From: Torreya grandis
Lineage: Eukaryota > Streptophyta > Pinopsida > Cupressales > Taxaceae
Assembly (NCBI GenBank): GCA_037957365.1
Contig: JARHVA010000157.1
Location: forward strand, 6,384,501-6,448,500
Direction: 5' to 3'
Length of the DNA stretch: 64,000 nt
Below the pieces are notes generated by a model, which was not told the origin of the DNA, ran no database searches, and was given only the letters and a program-made list of their open reading frames with translations. This document shows positions 24,708-37,140 of the stretch, one piece after another (position 1 is the stretch's first letter; every line of letters starts with the position of its first letter). The translations under genes were made by a program, and so were the position numbers.

Positions 24708-25142
24708 TTAGACAAGGGATTCATTAATTGACATAATTGATCCATCTAAGAAATCTATGATGAAAGGTGTGTAATCTTCTAGAGGAACCTCCAATAATGG
24801 ATCTACTAGTACATATCCCTTGTTTTTTGTATTTACATACTCAAGATAAAACTCACTAAAAATAATGCCCCACTTAGCCATTATCCATGTCAAATTTGTT
24901 TTGGATAAGATGTATTTAAGAGGGTCAATTTTATCAATGATTTTTGTTTGATTATTGATTATGTAGTGGCAAAGTTTTTGGGAAGCAAAAATAACTACAA
25001 AACATGTTTTTTGAGTGGGTAAATAATTAAGCTCATATTTTAACAAAGTTATGCTTAGGTAATAAATTTGTTTTTCTAATCCATTATCATCATGTTGTGC
25101 CAACAATGCCCCCAATGCATATTGTGTAACAAATATATACAA
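24708..25142 (-). pseudogene. E3 gypsy-type RNase H
   Basis: YALGALLAQHDDNGLEKQIY, then LLKYELNYLPTQKTCFVVIF and QKLCHYIIN, mark the gypsy RNase H of Tat elements. The residue that is normally the first catalytic Asp is Thr (FVTQYALG). This agrees with loss of catalysis in a domain kept for structure. The frame is open for 144 residues, unusually long for E3. Confidence 0.8.
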
Positions 25143-26760
25143 AAGGAAAACTTTTCATGTAGTAGGTGGCATTAGGATATGTGGATTGGAATGATTTGTT
25201 TAAAATTTTAAAGAACCCTATTACAATCTTCATTCCAAGTGAACAGGGTATATTTATTAAAAAAATTGTGAATGGATAACAAATGTAATAAAGTTGTGAT
25301 ATGGACCATCAGATTGCCTAAATTTTACCTTTCAAACTACAAAGTTGCTTGATATTTTTAGGTGGAGGCATATTCATGATGGTTGAAAATTTATAAGGAT
25401 AAAACTCTATATTATAATGTTAAAATATTAATCCCAAAAACTTTATTGATGTAAACTCAAAGACACACTTCTTTAGATTCAAATAGAGCTTGTACTCTCT
25501 CATTATGTCAAAAATTCTATGAATTATCTCAGGATGCTCTGATATAGATTTTGATTTAGCAAGAATTCCATAAACATAGTCTTTCATGATGTTATGAATC
25601 ATATATTATAGTATAACTATCATTTCTCTCTTGTATGTGGCTATAGTTTTCTTGAGACCACAGGGTATTAATTGATAGTAAAAAGTGCCCCAAGGTATTG
25701 TAAATTATGTCTTGTGTTTGTCTTCAAGAGTTATTTTGATTTCATTATAATCCAAAAAGCCATTCATTAAAGATGGCATGTCATGACTAGTAGTGGATTC
25801 CACAATCATGTCTATATTTGGAAATAGAGCGTCATCTTTAGGACATGCTTTATTTATGTCCTTGAAGTTTGTACACACCCTGATTCTAACTAGTTTTTTT
25901 GATACTAACATAGCATTAGATATCCAATCTAAGTAATCTATGAAATATATGAAACCAACCTCTAATTTATTTTTTATTTCCTCCTTCACTAAGAGTAAAT
26001 ATTTGGGATGCATTTTTATAAGTTTTTTCTTTATAGGTTTTGCATCTAAATGAACCAAAAGATGATGAATAAAAAGTGAAAGATCAAGCCATGGCATGTC
26101 TGCATAAAACCATGCATATACGTTAGATCATTACTTAATCAAAAGTATGAAAGTATCATGTTATTATTGAGTTAATTATGCAATAAAATTGACTATATTT
26201 TCATTTTCCTTTGTCCCAATGTTAATTGTGATGGTGTCTTCAACTAGGAGAGTTGATTCTTCTTGATATTTTTTGGGTGGTAGAGGAAGATTAAGTTCTT
26301 CCTGAAGGTATTATTCTTGTGATGTAATTGTGTTACTAATTTGATAATGTGATAATATCTCCCCAAAATATGAAACATCATCTAACCAAATGGAAAAAAC
26401 CTTCTCATGATTGCCTACTAAAATATGATCTCTTGTGCTTAAGAACTTAGATATTGCTTCATCATTTTAAAGTGATCAAGTGTATGTGTTGATTGTTAGT
26501 CCCATTGGATTAAGTTTGGATATGTTATTTAAAGAATTAAAATGATGGTTTCATGGAATAGGTTGGTCATGTATATATATTTAAATAGGCTATATATGAA
26601 ACCTATTTTAGTGTTTGAAGATCTTGCCTCAGACTCACTATAAGAGTCACTTTGGAAAAGTGGTATGCTTACATTAAGTGGGTTAAATCCTATAACATAT
26701 AAATATTCATTTGATTTAATAATGATAAGTTCTATTAGTCCTTGTTCATGAAGGCAAAGG
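25143..26760 (-). pseudogene. E3 reverse transcriptase and upstream linker
   Basis: The open part 26097-25705 has ADMPWLDLSLFIHHLLVH, KLIKMHPKYLLLVKEEI, VGFIYFIDY, IRVCTNFKDINKACPKDD and MVESTTSHDMPSLMNGF, a classic Tat RT start. The piece 25602-25420 is the region around and after the catalytic box (IMKDYVYGILAKS). 25143-25419 is the decayed thumb. Upstream, 26098-26760 keeps a coding character (STLLVEDTITINIGTKENE) and reaches the edge of an insertion at 26761 with HEQGLIE, part of a G-patch-like motif. Stops are frequent. Confidence 0.85.
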
Positions 26761-29000
26761 TAATGTAGATACCTCTTTCATTCCCTCTTTGAACCCCACT
26801 CTGATACCTGCAAACATAAATTCTTGCATTGAATCTTTTCAATCTCCTCTTATCTATCAATTTTCTCTATCAGTTTGATGTCAAAATCTTTTTTATTCCT
26901 ATTTAATATGAATTATTGGATTATATATAAATTATTTAATAACCACTATTCTCCTCATACTCATCTATTCACCTGCTCACTCTTTTTCATTCACCTCACA
27001 CTCACTAGTCTTCACTAGTCTTGGCCAAATCACTTCAATATTGATCAGGGTTTCATACATACAATATGTCAACATGATGGTCCTCTCTAGGGATTAAAAT
27101 ATTTATTCAATTCCATCACACATTTTATTAAAATATCAAATACCTACTTCACTTCTCAACCCTCAACCTATCTTCAAGCTTCTAATAACCTTTTTTTGGA
27201 TAAATTCCCATAGTATGGAAGGTACATAATAGTAATTGAAAAAACAATTGAATATTAAAATAACCTATAACCTCTTTGATCTCTCTACAAAGTTTCATGT
27301 AATAAATCTTCTATCTTCACCTCTTTCTAACTCCTCCTTCTCTCTAATTAGCCCTTATTAGGCCTATTTATCCCTATCAACAACATAGACTCACTTTTCC
27401 ATACATACATATCTAGTACAGGTATAAAAATTTCATAATATATTAGGGAATGATAAGACACATCTACCTATAAAGTTTCATCAAATTTAATCAATTGAAA
27501 CACTTTAATTTCAACTTTTTGTATTTTACCTTGAACTAAGGTTTCTATAGTTTATGGAAACATGAGAGGGTTACAAATTGATTAACTGGACCTTATGACA
27601 CTTTAAAAACTTTTAAAGGCTAGTATAATATTTTTATAATCTACCTCAACCTTTTAAATTTTTAATATTCACTTAAAAAATGCCTAAAACACCTAAGATC
27701 AACAGTTCCATAACTTTCCTTTAACACAGTCTGCCTGTGTATGCTCGAGGGAGGAAATTTGATTGTTATAGGTTTCAAAAAAAATTTACAAAATACTATT
27801 AGGATTGAAAAATGTAGGTCAAAATCATATATAACTTCCTAAAACATAATACTCTTTTCTTAATTCCCATTTCATCACTTAACTCAAATGTTAACTCTAT
27901 TTAGGTGTGCAGACATAATGACCTATAGGTCTGGGCATGATTATTCTTCAAACATGTAACCACAACACATTATAAACACTTAAGTAAAGTTAAAAATGTT
28001 AAAATAAGTCTTACCAATTAATCAATGCATCAAATTTATTCTACAGTCCCTTGCGTCACCAAAATGCATCATCAATATTGCTTGATCACATCACTTATGA
28101 ATAAAACCCTCACATACTCAAATTTTGTTATGATTGGATACAAACACATACATATATGCATTAATGATAACTATTTTAATGTACCTCCTCCTATAATAAA
28201 CCTTAAATTCACGTCATCTTATGTAGACAAGTTCTTGGAACATCAATCTCATAGATTCAATGTAACTTCACAGAGTATGGACCCAATCCAGCCATACACC
28301 AACTTTTCAATTTGCACTGTAAATCACTGTTTCCAAGAGGTTGAAGGTTTTAATCACATATAATTGAAATAAAAAACAATAAAATACAAATATACATAAA
28401 TTTTACTTCAATTATTCCACTTCCACTGATTATACTTCTTTACATTAACAACTCAATCCTTAAGGACAAAAAATAAAGAGTTCTTACTTTCTTTCCTGAA
28501 TCTCTTTCATACCTCTACCTCTCCTTACCTACTAATTAACTCATAATAAATTAATAATTCTAAACTACTCCTATATATTAATCTAACACCTTTTATACTA
28601 TCAAAAACTCATTTCATATATCTTACACTCATGAATAACTACCTTTTGGAAACTACTTGATAACCACTCTAACATGGGCATTACATTAAACATTCTTAGT
28701 TTATGCCATTTTCCTACTAACATGTACATGAAACACCTTCTAGACTCACTTGGACTTACCTAAGAATTTATAACAACATTTTTTTATATGACATTCTTGA
28801 CAACTACTCTAAAGATCCCTAAACACACTAACTCAATTTCAAATTTTCAAATGCCCATTTTGGTGGGAAACTGCCAAAGGACTATTTAAACACACTACAT
28901 GACCCTTTTAAAGGATCAAATGCTTTATAAGGCATGTTATAAGACCTAAGACACTCACACATGAATAAATTTAAATCATTTTATTGATGCTCCTACATCA
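26761..29000 (-). repeat. LTR-like segment related in its ends to the E4 LTRs
   Basis: Starts TAATGTAG (compare TGATGTAG) and ends TTGATGCTCCTACATCA (compare TTGATGCTCCCGCATCA at the E4 left LTR). Weak similarity to E4 LTRs is seen near the end (for example TTTTCAAATGCCCATTTTGG beside TTTTCAAATTCCTAGTTCTGG). The next bases (TACTC) do not repeat the left flank, so it is not a simple solo LTR. No partner copy was found. Confidence 0.5.
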
Positions 29001-29857
29001 TACTCTTGATCAAGAAATAAACTATACTCAAATGAACTACTATGTTTTTCTTCCTTGTCTTCCAGTTCAGGTTACTTGGATCATCCTTCTCTTCTGCTAA
29101 TCCATGATTTAGCTGCTCATCTAATTTTCTCTCTTGCTTTCCTCTATCATATAAAATTTTTCTTCCTTAATTTTAATGTTTTATTATATCAACTTGTACT
29201 TGATGTGCACTCACATATTGGTATTTTCCTTAGTCATATGGGTTGTATATGCCCAAAAACACTAATGCAATACTTGTACTCTCACCTGCACTTTTTATCA
29301 TCTACATGATTACATCAAAGATAAATACAATTTCTTACCTCCTTTCTATCGCACTAAAATTAAAGCTTCCATAAGACTCTATGTCTTAAACCTATTGTAC
29401 TACTGCCATTAATGCTTTATCTTCATGTTCTTTGTCCTCCATTGCTATAGCCTATACTAGCTCCTCATTATCCACCTTTTTACCATGAAATTCTCTCTCT
29501 AAGTTTGCTATCTTTGATTCCAATTGTTATTGGATATCATAAACAAACTTATAATTATATTTAATTCCTTATTCATTAGTTTATACCTCTTTATCCAAGC
29601 CTTTGATGAGGCCTACAATCTAATCTACTTCATCTTTGTCCTTATCTTCACCTAGTTGGTTGTAACTATCTTATTTTACTTCACCCAAATTCATCTCATC
29701 TTCCTCAAGGTATTGTTTATCTTCATTTAATTTTCCTCTATGTTGAACACTCAACCAAAGCCTTTGCATCTCTCTTTTAAGATACTTGCATAACATCTTT
29801 TTCTCTCTTTTCTCTCTCATGGCTTTCAAGAAGGGAATGAAAGAGGTCACTGAATCA
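29001..29857 (-). pseudogene. Charged coding remnant inside the insertion
   Basis: On the minus strand, close to the right end, an ATG at about 29820 opens MREKREKKMLCKY, followed by a Lys/Glu/Asp-rich, coiled-coil-like reading (ESKIANLEREFHGKKVDNEE) broken by at least five stops. It resembles the E4 interior in character but not in recognisable sequence. Function unknown. Confidence 0.4.
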
Positions 29858-30880
29858 CAAGGCCTTGCCTTTATAATTCATTATGTTACACATGATGGAT
29901 TTATCTATGGGATATTGGTTTTTAAGGAAGAAATTAGTTGGTTAATTAGAATAAATCTAGGAGGAATTAAAATCTTCAATTTTCTCATCATAAAGAAGAC
30001 CACCTTCTACAAATGATGTTTTTTTGAAGTTACAAACCACTTGAGTGTATTTTTGATAATGGTGTCTTCCATTATTATTTGAAAACATGTGAATTTTACC
30101 TAAGTAATTAACATCTTGGATTTCATACTCACCCATGACTTTGTCAATAATTTTAAATTGGGATGGAGAAGATGGAGTGGTTTTTGAAGTGAAAGGATGA
30201 TTGGATTCTTGACTTGTAGATGGAGCATTTATGGAAGTGGATGTGGATGATTTATTAAACCAACAACCAAGTGGATGTGTTTGAAATAATGTATCAGGAC
30301 GGATGTAGTTATTAAGCTTTAATGTTTCCTCAATTGGAAATATGTGTCTTTGGTAATAAAGATATAATTGTATTTTTGATAACATCATAAGAGGGATATA
30401 ATTGGATTTTTGATAACATCCATCTAATAATTTGTAGTATCAGAATGGTTGAGGATCATCAAGGATGGTTACCTCGATGCCATCATGAGAATATTTCAAA
30501 CATTAGTGTAAGGTGGAGGTTATAACATTCATAAGATGGATCCATGGACGTCCAAAAAGTAAATTATAAGATAAATCTAAGTCAAGCACATAAACTAATC
30601 TCTCCTGAATGACAGGCCCCATCATCAAAATAAGATATATGATACCCATAGACTCACACTCATTATTTTCATATTCCTTAATAATAATAATAATATTTGA
30701 ATCTAGTGTTGTTGTAGGATACCCTAAGTGTTTGATTAATCTTAGTGTACACAATGTCAAAGCCAATCCATTGTTTATAAACACCTTTTTTACTTTATGC
30801 CTAGATATTATGACTTATATATACAAAACTAAATTATGTATAGATCCTATAGGAGAGAAATCATAATTATTGAACATAAA
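29858..30880 (-). pseudogene. E3 protease and the linker after it
   Basis: The open part 30784-30503 has FINNGLALTLCTLRLIKHLGY, where the family normally has Asp-Asn-Gly-Ser/Ala, so the catalytic Asp appears to be Asn. It ends with YNLLFGRPWIH, a hallmark of plant Tat proteases. The linker (30388-29957) is rich in Ser and Thr and ends at the insertion edge in NYKGKAL, the first half of a G-patch-like motif whose other half is at 26760. This continuity shows that 29858-33960 and 24708-26760 belong to one element. Confidence 0.75.
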
Positions 30881-33800
30881 TTTATTTTTAGTGGATAAGT
30901 TTCCAACTAATGCTTGAAATTTTATGGATTGATGTCGTCAGGGACTAGTGACTCTTGAGGACTTTATACAAGATATATTTATATACAAGGGAGGTCTTAA
31001 GAAGATCTAAAATGGATAATGTGAGATAGAATCTTCTCAAATGATATATGATGTTGTAATTACCTCAAAATTGGATGAGGAAACACTTGGGATGGTGATA
31101 TTGGCACACCTTGTGGTAATGACACAATCTTGGGCTTTTAGTTTAATGACAAAAACATGATGGTTGGTGTAATCCACATAATTGACTATAGAGTCAAAAA
31201 GGTGATTGGTTTGATTGAAATTTTTGATTGAGGTTGTTCTTGTTTTTTATTACCATGTACTTACTCATTTTTGGAAAATTTATCTTTATAAAATGACCAA
31301 TTTTTTTTTATTGGATGAGGTGGATGGTTGACTTTAATTGGCTATGTCCCCATGATTTATAAGATCTTAGACATAAAATTTGAGTTGCATACATTGATTG
31401 GTTTAGTATCCCTTAATCCTATGGTATTCATAATATTAATATTCACATTACCAATTGGGTTTAGGAACATTTTATTCAAATGGTTTGGTGTTGGGCCAAA
31501 TAATCAAGTTTGTTTGGGCCAATTTTAGAAAAATTGATTCTTAAGAGTCTTCTAATTGGGTGAACTTATGATTATAGATTTAATATTTTTATTGAATGTC
31601 AAGTATTGTGATTTTTTTAATGGGTTTTAGGTTAATTTTATTTTGTTTTTATGGTTTTATAAATTTTTTGAAATCTATCACAACATCACCCATAACTTTT
31701 ATTTTTGGAAAAAATGTAGGCTCTTCAGTTTAGTTCAAGGAATTGTTGTCATGTTTGAAATTTTTGATAAAACCATTGGAAATTAAAGTTTATTTAATTT
31801 TAAATCCATTTTAAATTATTTTTTCAAAGGAATTTGGACAAAAAAGTTTCAAGTGATAACCCAAATTTGAGTTAAGGTTGTTCGTGAAAATAGCGATGAG
31901 TTCTTTTTAAGGAAAAGACCATTGAAATTGGTTTGCCAATGATTGCAATCTTTGTAATAAAGAGGCAAAGGTTTCACCATTATGTTTTTTAGTGTTATAT
32001 ATATTTATGTGGTCAATTAATTTTCAAATTATATTATAAATGATAAACAAAATTTTTAGATAGGTCTTCAAAGGTGGAGATTGATCCTTTAGGTAAACAT
32101 GAGAACCATTATAGGTCTTGAACCCATAGAAGGTGTGGAAAGAGTCTTAAAATGTATTAATTACTATAGTAAACATTAGCACATGCAATATATAAGTATT
32201 TAATATTTTCCCTAGAACCTTAACTTTTTACTTTTCAAATTTAAGGAGTTCAAAATGTTTTGGAAAAGATGTCATATTTTTCACATCATATGGATAGGGA
32301 AAAATTTCCACAAAATTTTATTGTTTTTGGCTTGAAAAGGTACCATATTTCAAGACTTTGACTTTATACTTCATGTTTTTCCACTATTTAATGAAGTGTG
32401 GTGATATTTTATTACTTTGGATTGAAGAGGTAAAGATGTTATAAGTTTGACCCATAAATGGGTTTGAATTAGTGTTCGCTATTGAAAATGAATATTGGTT
32501 AAGGGGTGGATTGTTAATGAATTTGTTGGGAAATGTTTTGAAAGATGAATTAATATTTTGTGATTGGGTGAAGATGTTTTTATTAGTGTAAAAATTAGGA
32601 TTTATTTAATTTGGATTAGTGGTGAAGTTAGTATCTTTGAAGTTGAATGAATTGGGGTTTGATTGATGTGATGGATTTAGGTTAGTTTGGTTCAAGTTTA
32701 GATTTAGAAAATGATGTGAACAAAAAAATTGATTTGAATGAATGTTGGGGTTAAATGGTTAATTTTAATTAAAATTTAAATTAGTGTTGATGAGTGGGTT
32801 GTACTAGTGGGTGTTTTATTTGAATGTAAATGAGTTAACCGTACAAAATAACTTGGATTTGAAAATTGATGTGGTACACTTCCTAAAGAAAATTTTGGAT
32901 TGATGGGTAAACTTGAATAAGCATTCAAGTTTGGATTTGATATTTATTGGTTGATAAGTCAAATATAATAAGTATTAAATTTCACATTTTGATTTGGATT
33001 GGTGTTGTTGATTGGTGAACCATTAAAGTTCAGATTTTTATTGATAAAAAGAATTGAATAAGTATTTAAGTTTGGATTTGATTGATTTTTGGTTGGTAAA
33101 CTTGAATGAGTATTCAAGTTCATATTATATTGGTTAATGATTGGTAATATTAATTAATTATTCAATTTTGGATTGGATTGATTGATGTGTGATAAACTTT
33201 AATGTAGATTCAAGTTTGAGTTGGATTAATTTATGTTTGGTAAACTTGAATGAATATTCAAGTTTAGATTGGATTGATTAATATGTGATAAAATTAAATG
33301 ATTATTCAATTTTGGATTGGATGGGTTGATATTTGGTAGAATTTAATGAGTATTCAAGTTTGGATTTGATGGGTTGATGAATGAGGGTGAATGTGTATTC
33401 ACACTCAAACTTAGATTGGGGTTGGAACATTTCTCAACCATAGGATTGTTTATTTTATTATCTTGGATATTAATAATCTCTTGGTTTATTTGATGAGTAT
33501 GGGATTACATAGAAAACCCATGGCTTTTTTGATATGATTATTCATTGAGGATGGTTTTTATTTTTTATTAGGAGACTCAGGGATTGAAATTGGAGGAAAC
33601 AATGAGATAATTTCTAGCCTTGTAATGTGGATTGGTCTTGAATGGGTGATGAAGAATCTTTCCTAGAAATTATATATTGTAAATTTTGAACATCAAAATT
33701 AGATGGAAGTTTGGCCCCCAAGCTCAAGTCTTGAATCAAAACTTCATTATTGTTAGAAATGATATATTTATTAAAAGGAGGAAGAGGAAAAATGGTCTTA

Positions 33801-33960
33801 GGGCTACCCTCATATTGATAAGTTCCTCCCCCCTCTTCATTGTAATATATTTTATGAATCTCAACATGTTGACCTTGGTTTTCTTGACTACCAAAATAGA
33901 AGGGGTCATTACCAAAAGTCTCATCCCTCAACCTAGGATTATTTCACATAGCCATGTGAC
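30881..33960 (-). pseudogene. E3 gag, with a tandem peptide repeat
   Basis: The start is near 33955. The first open part (33931-33614) is GNDPFYFGSQENQGQHVEI, then acidic, unrecognised. A repeat of 48 bases (16 residues) follows at about 32900-33430. The capsid-like part is near 31850-32050 (FSLKKNSSLF, FVQIPLKK). No zinc knuckle was recognised. Many stops. Assignment rests on position upstream of the E3 protease and on the gag-like middle part. Confidence 0.6.
32900..33430 (-). repeat. 48-bp tandem repeat coding a 16-residue Asn/Pro/Ser-rich unit
   Basis: The word ATTCAAGTTTGGAT or a close variant returns at about 33064, 33112, 33160, 33208, 33255, 33304 and 33352, a 48-base step. Less regular copies lie left of this. 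On the minus strand each unit reads close to NPNLNTHSSLPNINQS. About ten units are visible. Confidence 0.85.
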
Positions 33961-36217
33961 TTATGATAGGTGACATTGATAAAGGAATTTTTTTGAATCA
34001 ACAAAATAAGAAGTTTGACACTAGACTCTAAGAAATTAAAATACCAAAGTGACTAAAAGTTGATTGACACCAATATTCTTTTGAGTTTTGATTTTTTGGG
34101 GACTAAACTTGTGATTTTCAAAGCTTTTTAGATTATGACTTATTTCAATTCTCAAAAAATAATTTTGGTTTCAATCAAATATTTCTTCACGTGGTATATC
34201 ATAAGGAAGTAAACAAACAAGTTCTAATCTAAACACACATGAATTACATAAAAAGGGATACAATCTAGGCAAAGGGACTTAAATAACCCATAATTTTTCT
34301 TTGTCACTTGTGTATTGCATTAGATGTGACCTAATATTTCAAGGCACTAACCATGGAGGATCCCATCATTCCCATGACCCACTAAGCCCAATTTCAAGGG
34401 TGTGTGGAAAGTATCTTCTTAGTACTAACCTCTAATCAATGCACTACAATTTAAATGGTAAGAATGGATTTCCTAGGATTAAGGTTTAAACAAGCTTATC
34501 TAAGAGAGTCCTCTATAGAAATTTTAGTATGATGAGGCCTAAAACTGTGAAAGAAGCTAATTTTATGTATGAACACAAATGATTCTAGTCCAGTGTGCCC
34601 AACATAGTCATAAGTTTTTAGTGTGTTGACATTATAAAAATAAAATTTTGAGTCATGTTGTCTAAGGCCTAGGTATTGGAGGATGAAACCCCATCACTTC
34701 ATAACATTCTTAAAACACAACACCACTTAACCAATAATTAAATATCTAACTCAATTTATATACCCCATTGGTACACAAGGTTTGGCCTACCACATAGGGG
34801 TGAAATCCATGGTTGATAAAGCCCTTAATAAAATAAAAATTTAAAATATTAACACTTGCCTCTGATTCTTAGGTATCACCACCAATGTGATTCCAAGAGA
34901 AGAGTATACATGTAATTAGGTCTTGACTAATAAAATTTAAAAATGTTGTTTCTAATTTTTTGAGTATCATCACCAATGTAACATTATGGAAAAGAGCATA
35001 AATAACAAGAGAAAAACACATAAATTGCTTTGAAATTAAAGGCTAATTAAATCCTAAATGTAAAAATGTTAGATAATTACTATTAAAAATGAAAATTCTA
35101 AAATATAAAATTGTTAGAAAACTTATAAAAAAACAAGAATGTAAAAAAAAAAGTTAAAATTTGATCTAGTTAGCTTTCATTGGTTTGTCTTTGACTAGCG
35201 GCTTACAAATAAATTATTATAAGTATTTTATATGGATGAAAGATCAAGGTAACATATAAAAATTTAGAAAAAGGGATAATAAACACAAAAAATCAAGATT
35301 CTAGAAAGATTTCATTGTTCTGTAGTAAAAAAAAAGTGAATTCATTAGTCAGTAAAACCAAAAAAGTAGAAAATTGAAACAAAATACTCACATAATGATT
35401 TCATTGTTCATTGAAAATTTTCTAAAGTTTTAGATGATTTTGATACACTTTGAAATGATTTTCACTAACGTTTGAATTGATTTAATTATTCTATAAAAAG
35501 AGGTTAGATAGAAAATAGAAGACAAAATACAAAGTAAGACTCAAATAAAAGAGGGTTAAACAAGCCATAAAAACATAACAACTATTAGAAAAATAAAAAC
35601 ATGTAAATAAGTAAAAAAAAAGTAAAAAAATAAATTCACTACTCTGCAGGATGAATTAATTATTTTTTAGGATGAATTCATTGTTCTGCAGGTTCATAAA
35701 CAATAAGCTAAAAAAATTATAAAAAATAACTTGAAAGAGTAAATAAAAAACTCCAAAATAAGTGTTAGATTTATATGAAAAAAAAATCAATCAATCAACA
35801 ACTGAAATGACTTTTTAGATGCACCTATGATGTAAAATATGAGGGACAAGGTCCCACCAGGCATGCTAGAATGTGTAAGCATAAAATCTAGAATGCAAGA
35901 TAGTTTAAAAAAACATCTACAAATGAATTATAATCTAACTAATATAAACTTAACTTTAAAGATAGAGTAGTAACAAATAAGAGGAAAACTACAAATAAAC
36001 TTATAAAATAAAATACAAGTTCATCACCTTCTCCATTATGTGATCAAGGGTGGATTTGATCTTGGATGTTAATGTGGTTGCTCAACTCCTTTCCCAAGGA
36101 AAGGATAGATGTGTAGTGTTTTGGTATGCAAGAGGATTTTGATGGATTTTATTCTCTTTGATTTTATTGAAAATTCAACATCACTTCATTAACTTGAATG
36201 TGGATGATTGAAAGTGA
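33961..36217. other. AT-rich stretch without a gene; possible E3 5' LTR
   Basis: No coding pattern and no clear repeat pair. The phrase TTCATTGTTCTGCAGG and variants occur several times (35310-35690). E3 gag starts just left of it and reads leftwards, so the primer site and 5' LTR of E3 should lie here, but I cannot mark their edges. Confidence 0.35.
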
Positions 36218-36411
36218 TGTTGGAAATATTGTCATTGATGTCAAAGGTCTAGTATTATAGGTGATAAAGGCCCCATTACATTTAATGTTGTTTGTAATAA
36301 ATATATCTTGGCTAATATGAGTTAATATTTATTTAATATTAACTAATATATTTTTGGCTGCATATGAGACAAAAAAAGGGCCCATGGAGAAGTCGAAGAG
36401 CCATGGGGTAA

Positions 36412-36620
36412 AGACAAAAGAAGGATGAGATGCATTTTCCCATGAAGAGTCATCTTGGGGAATACCAAGAGTCACCAAGTGAAGACAAAAGAGTAAGGGC
36501 ACAATTTATCATGAAGGGACACTTTGAGGAATATGAAAAGTCACCAAAGATAAAGACAAAAGTGGGAAGGACGTTTTTGGTCATGAAGGGTCACCACATG
36601 ACTTTTCAAAGGCTTGAATA
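36412..36620 (+). repeat. 71-bp tandem repeat in the solo LTR U3
   Basis: AGACAAAAG starts units at 36412, 36483 and 36554. Each unit also has CATGAAGRGWCA and AGTCACCAA. Nearly three copies upstream of the TATA box, so possibly promoter elements. Confidence 0.85.
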
Positions 36621-36702
36621 TGAAGGGTCATCCAAGATTGGCACCATTTTCCATGAGGATTGAAGGGTCATAAAGGGGGAAGGCCAAATGTCATTTGGAA
36701 AG

Positions 36703-36715
36703 CTATAAATAAAGG
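36703..36715 (+). promoter_or_regulatory. TATA box of the solo LTR
   Basis: CTATAAATAAAGG, followed by a transcribed-looking leader. It is located mid-LTR as expected. Confidence 0.6.
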
Positions 36716-36920
36716 CTTGAGAAGCCATTTGTAATGTGGTTGAGAAAGGTTGATTTGATATTGTAATATCTAGCTTAGAAGAGCAATTGTGAGAGATGAA
36801 TAGTATTTTTTATATCTAGCTTAGAAGAACAAAGGTGAGAGAGAGGAAAGATATGTTGTATTAGACTATCATTTGTTGAGATAGTAACATTGATAGATAG
36901 GTGTGTGGTATACACAAAGG

Positions 36921-37140
36921 GTTTGGTGCTCCTGTGGGTTGGTGCTCATGAATTGTTGCTGGGTTGGTGCTCGGCAAAGGGGTTGGTGCTCCTGTGAGTT
37001 GGTGATCATGAATAGTTACTGGGTTGGTGCTTGGCAAAGGGATTTGAAGCTCCTATGGGTTGGTGCTCACAAATTTTAACTGGGTTGGTACTCGGCAAAG
37101 GGGTATGGTGCTCTTGTGGGTTGTTTCTCACGAATATACT
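36921..37140 (+). repeat. 60-61-bp tandem repeat in the solo LTR
   Basis: Units start at 36921, 36981, 37041 and 37102 (partial). The consensus contains GGTTGGTGCTCCTGTGGG and GGTTGGTGCTCGGCAAAGG. It is downstream of the TATA box, thus in the R-U5 part. Confidence 0.9.

Larger units (their letters stand above)
26761..29857. mobile_element. 3.1-kb insertion with terminal inverted repeats and 5-bp target duplication
   Basis: The segment interrupts E3 between protease and RT. Its first 37 bases and the reverse complement of its last 37 match without gaps at about 28 positions, including a 16-base identical core (ACCTCTTTCATTCCCT). The flanks are AAAGG (26756-26760) and CAAGG (29858-29862). Outer ends read TAATG and AATCA, close to TGATG...CATCA. 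Inside, 26761-29000 ends like an E4 LTR (TTGATGCTCCTACATCA). It could be an LTR element that lost one LTR or another type of inverted-repeat transposon. Confidence 0.65.

Noticed and set aside
36430..36663. Open frame of 77 codons on the plus strand
   Set aside because: It lies in the tandem repeat of the solo LTR and its periodic peptide comes from the DNA repeat; no family recognised.
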